DNA of 64,000 nucleotides from Paludibacterium yongneupense DSM 18731 (GTDB lineage Bacteria > Pseudomonadota > Gammaproteobacteria > Burkholderiales > Chromobacteriaceae). Each line of letters begins with the position of its first letter. Positions within the stretch are counted from its first letter, which is position 1. Made by a program: the position numbers and the translations under genes. The stretch is taken from contig NZ_AUGZ01000004.1 of assembly GCF_000422925.1 (NCBI RefSeq), forward strand, positions 124,001 through 188,000. Reading direction: 5' to 3'. This document shows positions 35,583 to 45,469 of this stretch, one piece after another. Below the pieces are notes generated by a model. The model saw nothing but the letters and a program-made list of their open reading frames with translations, was not told the origin of the DNA and made no database searches.

Positions 35583-37334
35583 ATGGCTGATCTGGTAGAA
35601 AATGCGACGCCCGCCTGGCGCAACCGGCTGAATGAAGCGACGGATCGTTTCAAGGCCCTGCCCGCCAACAAGAAGGTCGTCTTCCTCGGGGCGCTTGCCG
35701 CCCTGTTCGCCGTCATCGTCGGCGCCGCCGTGCTCAATCGCACGCCGTCCTACCGCGTGCTGTTTTCCAATCTGGCCGACCGCGATGGCGGGCAGGTGGT
35801 CGCGTCGCTGCAGCAAATGAATATTCCCTATCAGCTCGGCGCCGGCGGCGTGATTTCGGTTCCGGCCGAAAATGTGTACGACGCGCGCCTGAAGCTGGCG
35901 GCGCAAGGCCTGCCCAAGGCCGGTGGCGTCGGCTTCGAGCTGATGGATAACCAGAAATTCGGTATCAGCCAGTTCGCCGAGCAGGTCAATTACCAGCGTG
36001 CGATCGAAGGCGAGCTGGCCAAGACCATCGAGTCTGTGGCGGCGGTCGAGTCGGCGCGCGTGCATATCGCGATCCCGAAGCAAAGCGTATTCGTGCGCGA
36101 GCAGGACCCGTCGACAGCCTCCGTGATGTTGAGTCTCTACGCGGGGAGAGTGCTGGATTCGGGTCAGGTCGCCGGCATCGTGCATCTGGTGTCGAGCTCG
36201 GTTCCCGGCCTGCAGGCCAAGAACGTGACCATTGTCGACCAGGACGGCAATCTGCTGTCGCAGCAGCCCGATACCACGAATTCGGCCGGTCTCGATCAGC
36301 ACCAGCTCGGCTATGTGCACCAGGTGGAAGATAGTTACGTCAAGCGGATCGAGGCAATTCTGGAACCGGTGTTCGGCAAGGGCAATGCCCGTGCCCAGGT
36401 GACGGCGACCATGGATTTTTCCGAAGTCGAACAGACATCGGAAACGTTCCGTCCCAATTCCAGCCCCAATCCTTCCGCCACCCGCAGCCAGCAGATCGTG
36501 GAAAAACTCGGCAACGGTTCGACCCAGCCGAGCGGAGTGCCCGGCGCGCTGTCCAATCAGCCTCCCGGCGCCGCTTCCGCACCGATCACGCTGCCGCCCG
36601 GCGCGGCGCCCGGAACGCAGACCCTGTCCGGTCAGGCGATGGGCCAGAACGGCGCCCTCGAACGCGATATCACGACCAATTACGAAGTCGACAAGACCAT
36701 ACAGCACACGACCTTGCCCAAGGGGGCGCTCAAGCGCCTGTCGGCGGCCGTGGTGGTCAATTACCGCAATATGCCCGACCGTACCGGTCAGTTGAAGCCG
36801 ACTCCGCTGACGGCGCAAGAAGTCCAGCAGATCAATAACCTGGTCAAGGAGGCGATGGGGTACAACGCACCGCGCGGCGACACGGTCAACGTGGTCAACG
36901 CGGCCTTCGCCGATTCGGCGCCGCACGCGACGATGCAGGAAAAAGTGGCCGATTATGTCACGGCCAATCTGACGCAAATCATCAAATATGCCCTGCTCGG
37001 CATCGCCGTGCTTTATCTGCTGTTCGGCGTGGTACGGCCGGTGATGCGCGAGGTGATGAAACCCAAACCGGTACCCCTGGTCGGACCGGAGGGCGGACGG
37101 CTGCTGGCGGTGGCGGGCGACGAGGACGAAGGCGAGGGAGCTGCCGGCGACGGCGGCAAAGGTGGCACGGGCCCGGGCGGCGAAGGCGGCGAGCCGGAAA
37201 GCCCGCAGACGGCGGCCAAGACGGCGCTACGCAAACATTACGCCAACAATCTCGAGGCGGCGCGCGACGCAGTGAAGACCGATCCGCGCATGGCCGCCCA
37301 GATCATCAAAGAATGGATCAGCTCCGATGAGTGA
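35583..37334 (+). CDS. fliF: Flagellar M-ring protein FliF
   Basis: A 583-residue membrane protein that builds the MS ring, housing for the flagellar export gate. Two transmembrane segments (about 35-55 and 460-480) bracket the periplasmic ring-building domains. SYRVLFSNLADRDGGQVVAS and VESARVHIAIPKQSVFVRE are typical. The cytoplasmic C-terminus (MAAQIIKEWISSDE) binds FliG, whose gene overlaps by 8 bases. A Gly-rich linker lies near residues 515-535. Confidence 0.96.
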   Translation: MADLVENATPAWRNRLNEATDRFKALPANKKVVFLGALAALFAVIVGAAVLNRTPSYRVLFSNLADRDGGQVVASLQQMNIPYQLGAGGVISVPAENVYDARLKLAAQGLPKAGGVGFELMDNQKFGISQFAEQVNYQRAIEGELAKTIESVAAVESARVHIAIPKQSVFVREQDPSTASVMLSLYAGRVLDSGQVAGIVHLVSSSVPGLQAKNVTIVDQDGNLLSQQPDTTNSAGLDQHQLGYVHQVEDSYVKRIEAILEPVFGKGNARAQVTATMDFSEVEQTSETFRPNSSPNPSATRSQQIVEKLGNGSTQPSGVPGALSNQPPGAASAPITLPPGAAPGTQTLSGQAMGQNGALERDITTNYEVDKTIQHTTLPKGALKRLSAAVVVNYRNMPDRTGQLKPTPLTAQEVQQINNLVKEAMGYNAPRGDTVNVVNAAFADSAPHATMQEKVADYVTANLTQIIKYALLGIAVLYLLFGVVRPVMREVMKPKPVPLVGPEGGRLLAVAGDEDEGEGAAGDGGKGGTGPGGEGGEPESPQTAAKTALRKHYANNLEAARDAVKTDPRMAAQIIKEWISSDE

Positions 37335-38325
37335 GTCCGGAATCCGTCGCAGCGCGGTATTGCTTTTCAGTCTCGGCCAGGCCGAGGCGGTCGAAGTATT
37401 CAAATACCTCGGGCCGAAAGAGGTGCAGAAGCTGTCGCTGGCGATGGCGGCGATCAGCAACCTCAGCCACGAGGAAATCGACAAAGTCATCGAGCAGTTC
37501 CGCGAGGAATGCGCGGCGCGCGCGAGCTTTGGCGCCTCGGACGAATATCTTCGCAACGTGCTGATCGAAGCCCTGGGGCCGGACAAGGCGGCGAACCTGC
37601 TCGACAAGATCATGCAGGGCAACGACCACAGCGGCATCGAAAGCCTGAAGTGGATGGATCCGTCGTCGGCGGCCGATCTGATCCGCAACGAACACCCGCA
37701 GATCGTCGCCACCATCCTGGTTCACCTCGATCCCGACCTGTCGAGCTCCATTCTGGCCTTTTTCCCGGAGCGCCTGCGCAATGAAGTGCTGATCCGGACC
37801 GCAACGCTGGAAGGGGTGCAGCCGCAGGCTCTGCGCGAGCTCAATGATGTGCTCACGCAATTGCTGGCCGGCTCCGACCGCATCAAGAAGAGCGCGGCGG
37901 GCGGCGTCGGCATGACGGCCGAGATTCTCAACTTCATGGGTGGCAATGTCGAAGCGTCCGCGCTCAACTATATCCGCGAATACGACCCCGAACTCGCGCA
38001 GCGCATCCAGGACAAGATGTTCGTGTTCGAGAACCTGCTCGATATCGACGATCGCTCCATCCAGACGATTTTGCGCGAGGTGCAGACCGATTCGCTGGTT
38101 ATCGCGCTCAAGGGCACCAGCGCCGAGCTTAAGGACAAGATCTTCCGCAATATGTCGCAGCGTGCGGCTGAAATGCTGCGCGACGATCTGGAGTCCAAGG
38201 GACCGGTCAAATTGTCCGAGGTTGAAGCCGAACAGAAGGAAATCCTCAAAGTGGTACGCAAGCTCGCCGACGATGGTCAGATCGTGCTAGGCAGCAAGGG
38301 CGGGGACGAAGGCCTTGTCGAATAA
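37327..38325 (+). CDS. fliG: Flagellar motor switch protein FliG
   Basis: A 332-residue rotor protein that joins the MS ring to the FliM/FliN C-ring and takes torque from the stator. The N-terminal RRSAVLLFSLGQAEAVEVFK, the middle EHPQIVATILVHL with EYDPELAQRIQDKMFVFENL, and the torque-helix region DLESKGPVKLSEVEAEQKEI are all present. It overlaps fliF by 8 bases and fliH by 11. Confidence 0.96.
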   Translation: MSESGIRRSAVLLFSLGQAEAVEVFKYLGPKEVQKLSLAMAAISNLSHEEIDKVIEQFREECAARASFGASDEYLRNVLIEALGPDKAANLLDKIMQGNDHSGIESLKWMDPSSAADLIRNEHPQIVATILVHLDPDLSSSILAFFPERLRNEVLIRTATLEGVQPQALRELNDVLTQLLAGSDRIKKSAAGGVGMTAEILNFMGGNVEASALNYIREYDPELAQRIQDKMFVFENLLDIDDRSIQTILREVQTDSLVIALKGTSAELKDKIFRNMSQRAAEMLRDDLESKGPVKLSEVEAEQKEILKVVRKLADDGQIVLGSKGGDEGLVE

Positions 38326-39079
38326 GGGCATCATCCCTGCCAGCGAGCAGGACGGCTGGCGGGTGTGGCAGCCGGGTGAAATCGAGTCCGGCATCCCCGG
38401 TCTCAGTGCCGAGCAGCTGGCGGCGCTGTCGGCCGCCGCCGGGCAGTCCGGCTCCGACGATGCCGCCGGCGAGGCGGCGGATCTTCCTCCGCAACAGCTC
38501 GGCTATCCGACGGCTGCCGAGCTCGAGGCCATCCATCAGGACGCCTGGCAGACCGGGCATGACGCGGGTAGCGAGGCGGGTTTTGCCGAGGGGCATGCCG
38601 CCGGCCTGCTGTCCGGTCGCGAGCAGGGCCGAGCCGAAGCGCTGGAGCAATTCTCGGTTGCCTGGCAACCCCTGGCCCAGCTCGCGCAAAACTTCGCCGC
38701 CGGCCTCGACGCTTTCGAGGCGAGGCTGTCGGGCGATCTGCTGGCACTCGCGCTGGAACTGGCCGAACGCATGGTCGCGGCACACATCGAATACAATCCC
38801 CACGCCATCGAAGCCCTGTTGCGCGAAGCCCTGGCATCGGTTCCTTCGACACTGGCGCGCGGCAGGCTGCGTGTCAATCCGGCCGATCTGGAAGTTGCGC
38901 AGGTTTTCCTCGAACAGGAGCGTCCGCAGACGCAGTGGCAGTGGGTGGCGGACGAAAGCATCGCCCGCGGCGGTTGCCTGCTGGACAGCCCGAACCTGGC
39001 ACTGGACCTGACGTTGGCGACGCGTAGCGCCGCCTTGCGCAGCGCACTGGGATTGGACGGCGGCGATGCCGAACTCTGA
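38315..39079 (+). CDS. fliH: Flagellar assembly protein FliH
   Basis: A 254-residue peripheral stator-like partner of the export ATPase FliI. An N-terminal variable part is followed by the helix with glycine-spaced repeats ([20 protein letters not shown]) and the C-terminal FliI-binding domain ([17 protein letters not shown]). The start is a TTG overlapping the end of fliG; the purine-rich GGACGAAGG lies just upstream. It overlaps fliI by 14 bases. Confidence 0.92.
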   Translation: MSNKGIIPASEQDGWRVWQPGEIESGIPGLSAEQLAALSAAAGQSGSDDAAGEAADLPPQQLGYPTAAELEAIHQDAWQTGHDAGSEAGFAEGHAAGLLSGREQGRAEALEQFSVAWQPLAQLAQNFAAGLDAFEARLSGDLLALALELAERMVAAHIEYNPHAIEALLREALASVPSTLARGRLRVNPADLEVAQVFLEQERPQTQWQWVADESIARGGCLLDSPNLALDLTLATRSAALRSALGLDGGDAEL

Positions 39080-40463
39080 CTGGCTTGCGCGCCAAAGCCG
39101 CTATCTGGGGGCCTGCGCCGAGCGTGTGAAATGTCTGCCGCTATCGCAGCCCTGCGGCAGGCTGACACGCGTAACCGGCATGGTCATGGAAGCGGTCGGG
39201 CTCAAATTGCCGGTCGGCAGCGCCTGTCAGGTGGATCTGCCGGGGCAGGGGGTGGTCGAGGCCGAGGTGGTCGGCTTTGCCGGCGACAAGGTTTTTCTGA
39301 TGCCCTTGTCAAATGTTCAGGGCCTGCTGCCGGGAACGACGGTGCGTCCCTACGACAACAGCCATCCTCCTCGCTTTGGCCATTCGTCTACTCAGATGGA
39401 ACCGCTGCAATCCGGCGGGCGGCAGGTGCCGGTCGGTTTCGGTTTGCTCGGGCGGGTGCTCGATTCGCTCGGCCGTCCGCTCGACGATCTCGGCCCCATT
39501 CATCCCGATGCCTATTTTCCTTTGCACAGCCAGCCGCTCAATCCGCTCGGGCGCTCTCCCGTGCGTGACGTTCTGGATGTCGGCGTGCGCGCGATCAACG
39601 GCCTGATGACGGTCGGGCGCGGTCAGCGGCTCGGGCTGTTCGCGGGCTCGGGCGTTGGCAAGAGCGTTTTGCTGGGGATGATGGCCCGTTTTACCCGCGC
39701 CGACGTGGTGGTCGTGGGCCTGATCGGCGAACGCGGTCGCGAGGTGAAAGACTTCATCGAACAGATTCTGGGTGAAGAGGGGCGCCGCCGTTCGGTCGTG
39801 GTGGCCGCTCCGGCCGATATGCCGCCTTTGATGCGGCTGCACGGGGCGGCCTATGCCACCGCGCTGGCCGAGTACTTCCGCGCCGAAGGCAAGGATGTGC
39901 TGTTGCTGATGGACTCGGTCACGCGCTACGCGATGGCGCAGCGCGAAATCGCGCTGGCCATCGGCGAGCCGCCGGTGACCAAGGGCTACCCGCCCTCCGT
40001 TTTCGCCCGCTTGCCGCAGTTGATCGAGCGTGCCGGCAACGGGCCCGAAGGCGGCGGCTCGATCACCGCTTTTTACACCGTGTTGTCCGAGGGCGACGAC
40101 CAGCAGGATCCGATCGCCGACTCGGCGCGCGCGATTCTTGACGGACACTTTGTCCTGTCGCGCGAACTGGCCGAATCGGGACACTACCCGGCAATCGATA
40201 TCGAACAGTCGATCAGCCGCGTCATGGTTGATGTGGTGCCGCCCGCGCATACCGATCTCGCACGTCGTTTCAAGCAGCTTTATTCGCGCTACCAGCGAAA
40301 CCGCGATCTGATCAGTGTCGGTGCCTATGTCGCCGGTTCCGACCCGCAGCTGGACGAAGCCATCCGGCGCCAGTTGCAGATGATCGGCTTTCTGACCCAG
40401 CCCATGCACGAATCGCACGACTATCCGTCCTCGCTGGCCCAGCTTGGCGGCGTGCTGATGTAA
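39066..40463 (+). CDS. fliI: Flagellum-specific ATP synthase FliI
   Basis: The 465-residue hexameric export ATPase that unfolds and delivers flagellar substrates. The Walker A is GSGVGKSV, with [16 protein letters not shown] and a Walker B in [17 protein letters not shown], and the signature [20 protein letters not shown]. It belongs with FliH and FliJ on either side. It is distinct from the T3SS ATPase, which lies outside the window. Confidence 0.96.
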   Translation: MPNSDWLARQSRYLGACAERVKCLPLSQPCGRLTRVTGMVMEAVGLKLPVGSACQVDLPGQGVVEAEVVGFAGDKVFLMPLSNVQGLLPGTTVRPYDNSHPPRFGHSSTQMEPLQSGGRQVPVGFGLLGRVLDSLGRPLDDLGPIHPDAYFPLHSQPLNPLGRSPVRDVLDVGVRAINGLMTVGRGQRLGLFAGSGVGKSVLLGMMARFTRADVVVVGLIGERGREVKDFIEQILGEEGRRRSVVVAAPADMPPLMRLHGAAYATALAEYFRAEGKDVLLLMDSVTRYAMAQREIALAIGEPPVTKGYPPSVFARLPQLIERAGNGPEGGGSITAFYTVLSEGDDQQDPIADSARAILDGHFVLSRELAESGHYPAIDIEQSISRVMVDVVPPAHTDLARRFKQLYSRYQRNRDLISVGAYVAGSDPQLDEAIRRQLQMIGFLTQPMHESHDYPSSLAQLGGVLM

Positions 40464-40479
40464 ACGGCAGCAAGCATCC

Positions 40480-40935
40480 ATGGCCGACGGTAAATTCACC
40501 CTGCTGCTGCGACTCGCCGGCGAAAAGGTCGAGGCGGCCGGCGAGCGCATGCGACGCGCCCAGGCGCTGGCGGTACAGGCGCAAGGCAAGATGTCGCAGC
40601 TCGATGCCTTTTTGTCCGAGTACCAGCAACGCTTGCGCGATGGGGGGATGCGTGGCATGAGCATTTCGCAGTGGCAGGATTTTCAGCGCTTTCTCGCTCG
40701 TCTGCAGGAGGCGGTGCAGGTTCAGCGCGGCGAAACCGATCATGCCGTGCAGCGTTTTCTGCTTGAGCGTCAGGCATGGCAGGATGAGCGCAAGCGGCTC
40801 AAGGCATTCGAAAAGCTGGATGAACGCGAAGCGGCGCGTCTCGCCCTGGCCGAGGCGCGCCGGTCACAGAAGGCCACCGACGAGTTTGCCACCCGCCGCT
40901 TCTGGGACAGCCAGCAAGTACGGGACGAAGACTGA
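40480..40935 (+). CDS. fliJ: Flagellar export chaperone FliJ
   Basis: A 151-residue, almost wholly helical coiled-coil protein that acts as the central stalk of the FliI ATPase and escorts empty chaperones. The arginine- and glutamate-rich antiparallel coiled coil (about 10-125) and its place directly after fliI support the call. The sequence itself is weakly conserved, as usual. Confidence 0.9.
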   Translation: MADGKFTLLLRLAGEKVEAAGERMRRAQALAVQAQGKMSQLDAFLSEYQQRLRDGGMRGMSISQWQDFQRFLARLQEAVQVQRGETDHAVQRFLLERQAWQDERKRLKAFEKLDEREAARLALAEARRSQKATDEFATRRFWDSQQVRDED

Positions 40936-40941
40936 ACGTTC

Positions 40942-40957
40942 CGGCACGCTTATTGCT
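40942..40957 (+). promoter_or_regulatory. Sigma-54 promoter upstream of fliK
   Basis: CGGCACGCTTATTGCT matches the -24/-12 consensus TGGCACG-N4-TTGCW at all but the first base, with GG and GC exactly 10 bases apart. It lies in the fliJ-fliK gap, 33 bases before the fliK ATG. The encoded FlrC-type activator 6 kb upstream is the likely driver. Confidence 0.75.
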
Positions 40958-40990
40958 GTATCACGGCTAACCACATGGAGAGTCGTGACC

Positions 40991-42100
40991 ATGACCATCA
41001 GCTTGATCCCCACTGCCGCACCCGCACAGACCGCATCTGCACAGGCCGCACCGACCGCGTCTTTCTCTGCCGCTTCCATCGGCACGGACATGAGCGCGGC
41101 TGCAACGCAGGCGCCCGGCGAACCGGGCAGCGATGCGGCGATGCAGGACTTGTTTGCCAGTTTGCTCGGCGCTGAAATCAGCCTGCTCGGGCAAGGGGGG
41201 GCGCCCGCCGCGGGCACTGCCAGCGCGAAGCCCGCTGCGGCCCCGGACAGCCTGAGCGCCAAGAACGACAGTGCTTCGGACGCTCCGGCCAAGGCGGTCG
41301 ATCCGACCCTGATTCCCGACCTGGCGGCACAGATCATGGCGCAGAGCGCGATGACATCGGCCATGCAGGCGCCGCCCCCGGTGCCGGCCTTCGCCGACCC
41401 TTCCGTCGACCCGAATGCCATTGCTGCCGCAGGCGGTAGCCGCCGTGCCGATGGCACGGACGCGCTGGCGGCGGCGACCCTGCTCGGCGCGGGAAAAACG
41501 GGGTCCGACAAGGATGGACCACATGCAGGGACCCTGCAAAATTTGCCGTCCAAGGACGGTGGGGCGCAATTATTGCCGTTCCAGGACGTTCAACAGCAGC
41601 AGTTGTCCGCCAGTCAGTCGGTCGGGGTTCACACCCCCCAGGCACAGAACGAGGCCAGCGCCTTGCCGGCAACAACGTTCACCATCAATACGCCGGTCGG
41701 CGATCAGACCTGGTCGCGCCAGGTCGGCAGCCAGGTTCTCGCCATGGTCAGTCTCAAGGCCGATCACGCGCAGATCCAGGTGTCCCCCCCCGAGCTCGGG
41801 CCGATCACGGTCTCGCTCAAACTCGATGGCAATGCCAATACCGCGCAGGTCATGTTCAGCGCCGACTCTGCCGCCACTCGCGACGCTTTGCAGAACAGTT
41901 TGCCGCGGCTGACTGAAATGATGGCGGCGAGCGGAATCCAGCTGTCCGATGCCCAGGTGTCGAGCCAGTCGCAGGGGCAGCGCCAGGCGGCAAATCCGCA
42001 AGCCAAACCCTCGCGCCGCGGCGACACCGTCGCGGTGGAGGACGTGGAAACCCTGACCACGACACTTCTAAGCGCGCGCATGCTTTCCACCTACGCGTAA
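40991..42100 (+). CDS. fliK: Flagellar hook-length control protein FliK
   Basis: A 369-residue secreted molecular ruler that measures the hook and switches export from hook to filament substrates. A long Ala/Pro/Ser-rich, low-complexity N-terminal region (about 1-240) is followed by the conserved C-terminal switch domain, with ADHAQIQVSPPELGPITVSL. The ATG at 40991 has GGAG ten bases upstream; a GTG six bases earlier is also possible. It has its own sigma-54 promoter. Confidence 0.92.
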   Translation: MTISLIPTAAPAQTASAQAAPTASFSAASIGTDMSAAATQAPGEPGSDAAMQDLFASLLGAEISLLGQGGAPAAGTASAKPAAAPDSLSAKNDSASDAPAKAVDPTLIPDLAAQIMAQSAMTSAMQAPPPVPAFADPSVDPNAIAAAGGSRRADGTDALAAATLLGAGKTGSDKDGPHAGTLQNLPSKDGGAQLLPFQDVQQQQLSASQSVGVHTPQAQNEASALPATTFTINTPVGDQTWSRQVGSQVLAMVSLKADHAQIQVSPPELGPITVSLKLDGNANTAQVMFSADSAATRDALQNSLPRLTEMMAASGIQLSDAQVSSQSQGQRQAANPQAKPSRRGDTVAVEDVETLTTTLLSARMLSTYA

Positions 42101-42309
42101 TCAGAGGCCGTGCACTCGGCCGAATCCTGTCATAATCACAGCCCTGGGCCCGAGTTCGGGGTTGTGCATGGCACAAAGTCCCGTTCTGGAGCCGCTTTGC
42201 CCGGATTATTCGCACCTGGCCCCTGTTCAGGCTGTGTCGAAATCTGGAAAATGCATGCAAGAAATCGCTTAAAATTCCAGAATACCTATACGTACGGAAC
42301 CGAGTGCTC

Positions 42310-42819
42310 ATGGCTGAAGAGAAAAAGGTGGAAAAAGAGGCTAAACCGGCTGGCGGCGGCAGCAAGCTGATGCTGATCGCCGTTGTCTTGCTGGTGCTGG
42401 TCCTGGTGGCTGTTGCAGGCGTGGGATACCTGTTCCTGCATAAGCCGGCGGCGGCGGGTGGGGCGCAAGCCGAGACGACGCAGACCAAGAAGAAGGATGC
42501 GCCTCCCGCCTTCGAAAAGCTCGATACCTTCGTCGTGAATCTGACCGGTGCTTCCGGCAGTCTGCTGCAGGTCGACATGCAGGCCGAAGTGTCCGACGAA
42601 GAAGCCAAGAAAAAACTGACCGACTACATGCCAAAAATCCGCAGTGCGGTGATTTTGCTATTGTCGTCGAAGAGCGCGGATGAATTGGCCACGGCCGAGG
42701 GCAAGATCAAGCTCAAGACGCAAGTCAAGCAGATCATCAATCAGTCCATGGACGCTCCCGACGATAACCCGCCGGTCGTGAACGTCCTGTTCACCTCTTT
42801 CATCATTCAGAACCAGTAA
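42310..42819 (+). CDS. fliL: Flagellar basal body-associated protein FliL
   Basis: A 169-residue single-pass inner-membrane protein that surrounds the stator and supports torque. The short charged cytoplasmic N-terminus is followed by one transmembrane helix (about 19-40) and a periplasmic domain with APPAFEKLDTFVVNLTG. The ATG at 42310 is used. The preceding 209-base gap after fliK holds no gene. It is less GC-rich than its flanks and may carry a promoter, but no sigma-54 or sigma-28 box fits well. Confidence 0.93.
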   Translation: MAEEKKVEKEAKPAGGGSKLMLIAVVLLVLVLVAVAGVGYLFLHKPAAAGGAQAETTQTKKKDAPPAFEKLDTFVVNLTGASGSLLQVDMQAEVSDEEAKKKLTDYMPKIRSAVILLLSSKSADELATAEGKIKLKTQVKQIINQSMDAPDDNPPVVNVLFTSFIIQNQ

Positions 42820-42823
42820 GGCC

Positions 42824-43837
42824 ATGGGCGACGATATCCTGTCCCAGGAGGAGGTCGATGCCCTGCTGCGGGGCGTCACCGGGGAGGACGACGAGGACAC
42901 CAGCGGCGGCGATTCGGAGGGCATACGCACCTACGATATCGGTCGCCAGGAACGCATCGTGCGTGGGCGGATGCCGACGCTCGAGATCATCAACGAGCGT
43001 TTCGCCCGCAATCTGCGCATCGGGCTGTTCAACTTCATTCGCCGCAACGCCGAAATTTCGGTCGGACCGGTGCGGGTGCAGAAGTACAGCGAATTCATTC
43101 GCAATCTGGTGGTGCCGACCAACCTGAATCTGGTTCATATCAAGCCGATGCGCGGCACGGGATTGCTGATTTTCGATCCGGATCTGGTATTTCTCATCGT
43201 CGATAATCTGTTCGGCAGCGACGGTCGTTATCATGTGCGTGTCGAAGGGCGGGATTTCACCCCGACGGAACAGCGCATCATCCAGCGTCTGCTGGACGTG
43301 GTGTTCACCGAGTGCCAGAAGGCATGGGAACCGGTCTATCCGATCGAATTCGTCTATCTGCGCTCGGAAATGAATACCCAGTTCGCCAATATCGCGACGC
43401 CGACCGAAGTGGTGGTGGCGGTGACCTTCCACATCGAATTGGGGGCGGGCGGCGGCGATTTTCACATCTGCATGCCTTACTCGATGGTCGAGCCGATTCG
43501 CGATATCTTGTCGAGTACCATGCAGGCCGACCGGACCGAAGTCGATAATCGCTGGGTCAGTCTGATGTCGCGGCAGGTGCAGGCGGCCGAAGTCGAACTG
43601 GTGGCGACGCTGGGCGAGGCCAGGGTCACGCTCGGGCAGATCCTCAATCTCAAGCAGGGCGATGTGGTGACGCTGGAGATACAGGACTCCATCGTGGCGG
43701 ATGTGTCCGGCATTCCGGTTTTCCAGTGCCATTATGGTACCCTGCACGGACGTTATGCCTTGAAAGTCGATACGGTTCTGGCCGGCGCGCAGGAACTCGC
43801 CGATGCGAAGGCCGCAGGAGAAGAAACAGATGACTGA
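42824..43837 (+). CDS. fliM: Flagellar motor switch protein FliM
   Basis: A 337-residue C-ring protein that binds phospho-CheY and sets rotation direction. The N-terminal CheY-binding peptide LSQEEVDALLRGV is intact, followed by the CheC-like middle domain (with LLIFDPDLVFLIVDNLFGSD) and the SpoA-like C-terminal domain. It overlaps fliN by 8 bases. Confidence 0.97.
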   Translation: MGDDILSQEEVDALLRGVTGEDDEDTSGGDSEGIRTYDIGRQERIVRGRMPTLEIINERFARNLRIGLFNFIRRNAEISVGPVRVQKYSEFIRNLVVPTNLNLVHIKPMRGTGLLIFDPDLVFLIVDNLFGSDGRYHVRVEGRDFTPTEQRIIQRLLDVVFTECQKAWEPVYPIEFVYLRSEMNTQFANIATPTEVVVAVTFHIELGAGGGDFHICMPYSMVEPIRDILSSTMQADRTEVDNRWVSLMSRQVQAAEVELVATLGEARVTLGQILNLKQGDVVTLEIQDSIVADVSGIPVFQCHYGTLHGRYALKVDTVLAGAQELADAKAAGEETDD

Positions 43838-44276
43838 CGAACAAATGGCGTCGCCAGCCGACGCGGCGCCGGAAGAAGAAATTTCGATGGACGACTGGGC
43901 CGCAGCGATGGCCGAGCAGACCGTGGCCGATAGCGCCGAAGCCGCTCCGGCTCCGGCCCCCGCCACCGGTCTGTTCAAGGATCTCGGGGCCGGCGATCCT
44001 GCGCAGAACATGCCGCCGAATCTCGACATGATTCTGGACATCCCGGTCGCACTCACGGTGGAGCTTGGCCGGACCAAGATCGCGATTCGCAATCTGCTGC
44101 AACTCGCGCAGGGCTCGGTGGTCGAGCTCGACGGACTGGCCGGTGAACCGATGGACGTCCTGGTGAACGGCTGTCTGATCGCCCAGGGCGAAGTCGTCGT
44201 GGTCAACGATAAATTCGGTATCCGTCTGACCGACATCATCACGCCGGCCGAACGTATCCGGCGCCTGCAGAAATGA
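43830..44276 (+). CDS. fliN: Flagellar motor switch protein FliN
   Basis: A 148-residue C-ring protein with an acidic, Ala/Pro-rich N-terminal region and a SpoA-type C-terminal domain (LDIPVALTVELGRTKIAIRN to FGIRLTDII). The ATG at 43830 has GGAG upstream and overlaps the fliM stop. The N-terminal region is of the size common in beta- and gammaproteobacteria. It overlaps fliO by 4 bases. Confidence 0.96.
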   Translation: MTDEQMASPADAAPEEEISMDDWAAAMAEQTVADSAEAAPAPAPATGLFKDLGAGDPAQNMPPNLDMILDIPVALTVELGRTKIAIRNLLQLAQGSVVELDGLAGEPMDVLVNGCLIAQGEVVVVNDKFGIRLTDIITPAERIRRLQK

Positions 44277-44707
44277 GATTGCCCCTGCTGACGGCGCTGT
44301 TGGCGCCGGTGCCTGCCTGGGCCGCGGCCGTGCCGGCCATCGCCTCTCCATCCCCGCTGGCCGGCATCATGCAAGTCGTGCTCGGCCTGGCCGTGGTGCT
44401 GGCTGCCATCGCGGCCTGCGCCTGGATGTTCCGCAAAGTCTCTGCCGGCGCCCTTGGCGGCGGCAGCCGGCTCAAGGTGGTGAGCGCGGTGATGGTAGGG
44501 CAGCGCGAGCGCGTGGTTGTGGTCGAGATCGAGGGCGAGTGGTTGGTTCTTGGCGTGACTGCGCAAGCAATTAACCGACTGGCGCGTATGCCGCGCCCCG
44601 CCAGTGCCGACGTCGATGCGCCTGCCGGCGGTGGCGAACCGTTCGCCCGCTGGCTCAAAGCGGCGATCGACAAAGCGCGGCCGTCTTCCGATAAAGCGGT
44701 TTCATGA
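44273..44707 (+). CDS. fliO: Flagellar biosynthesis protein FliO
   Basis: A 144-residue single-pass membrane protein that helps assemble the FliP core of the export gate. It has a signal-like N-terminus, one strong transmembrane helix (about 33-53), then a small cytoplasmic beta domain with RLKVVSAVMVGQRERVVVVE, the FliO hallmark. It overlaps fliN and fliP by 4 bases each. Confidence 0.92.
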   Translation: MRLPLLTALLAPVPAWAAAVPAIASPSPLAGIMQVVLGLAVVLAAIAACAWMFRKVSAGALGGGSRLKVVSAVMVGQRERVVVVEIEGEWLVLGVTAQAINRLARMPRPASADVDAPAGGGEPFARWLKAAIDKARPSSDKAVS

Positions 44708-45447
44708 AACGTTTGTTCCTGATTCTGGGGATAGGGTTCGCCCTGTTTCCCCTGCTGGCCGAAACGGCCGGCCTGCCCCTGATGAACAGCACCCCGGGGC
44801 CGGGAGGCGGACAGAATTACTCGATCAGCCTGCAGATGATGCTGTTCATGACCGCCTTGAGTTTCATTCCGGCCATGTTGCTGATGATGACCTCCTTCAC
44901 CCGCATCATTATCGTCCTGTCCCTGCTGCGTCAGGCTCTCGGTACGCAGTCGGTGCCGCCCAACCAGGTTCTGGTCGGCCTGGCCCTGTTCCTCACGGTC
45001 TTCATCATGGGCCCGACGCTGGATCAGATCTATACCAAGGCATGGGTGCCGTATTCCGATGATAAAATCACCTTCAACCAGGCGCTCGACGTCGGTGGCA
45101 AACCCTTGCGCGAGTTCATGATGCATCAGACGCGGGAAAAGGACCTGGCCTTCTTCATCGAAATTTCGCGTTCGCCCAAGCCGGCGACACCGGCCGATGT
45201 CTCGATGAAGACGCTGATTCCGGCCTATATCATCAGCGAGCTGAAAACGGCATTCCAGATCGGTTTCATGGTTTTCATCCCGTTTTTGATCATCGATCTG
45301 GTCGTGGCCAGCGTGCTGATGGCGATGGGGATGATGATGGTGTCGCCGGTGATGATATCGTTGCCGTTCAAGTTGATGCTATTCGTCCTGGTCGATGGCT
45401 GGACCTTGCTGATGGGGTCGCTGGTACAGAGCTTTTTCACGGGTTGA
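44704..45447 (+). CDS. fliP: Flagellar export gate protein FliP
   Basis: A 247-residue membrane protein, the pentameric core of the export gate. A cleavable signal peptide (about 1-20) is followed by four transmembrane helices. SFTRIIIVLSLLRQALGTQS and the C-terminal MMMVSPVMISLPFKLMLFV are diagnostic. It precedes fliQ by 22 bases. Confidence 0.97.
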   Translation: MKRLFLILGIGFALFPLLAETAGLPLMNSTPGPGGGQNYSISLQMMLFMTALSFIPAMLLMMTSFTRIIIVLSLLRQALGTQSVPPNQVLVGLALFLTVFIMGPTLDQIYTKAWVPYSDDKITFNQALDVGGKPLREFMMHQTREKDLAFFIEISRSPKPATPADVSMKTLIPAYIISELKTAFQIGFMVFIPFLIIDLVVASVLMAMGMMMVSPVMISLPFKLMLFVLVDGWTLLMGSLVQSFFTG

Positions 45448-45469
45448 GTCAGGTAATGAGGAGTTGGCG

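Noticed and set aside
42124-42220. TGGCAC in the fliK-fliL gap as a sigma-54 promoter
   Set aside because: The -12 GC is missing at the right distance; only the -24 half fits.
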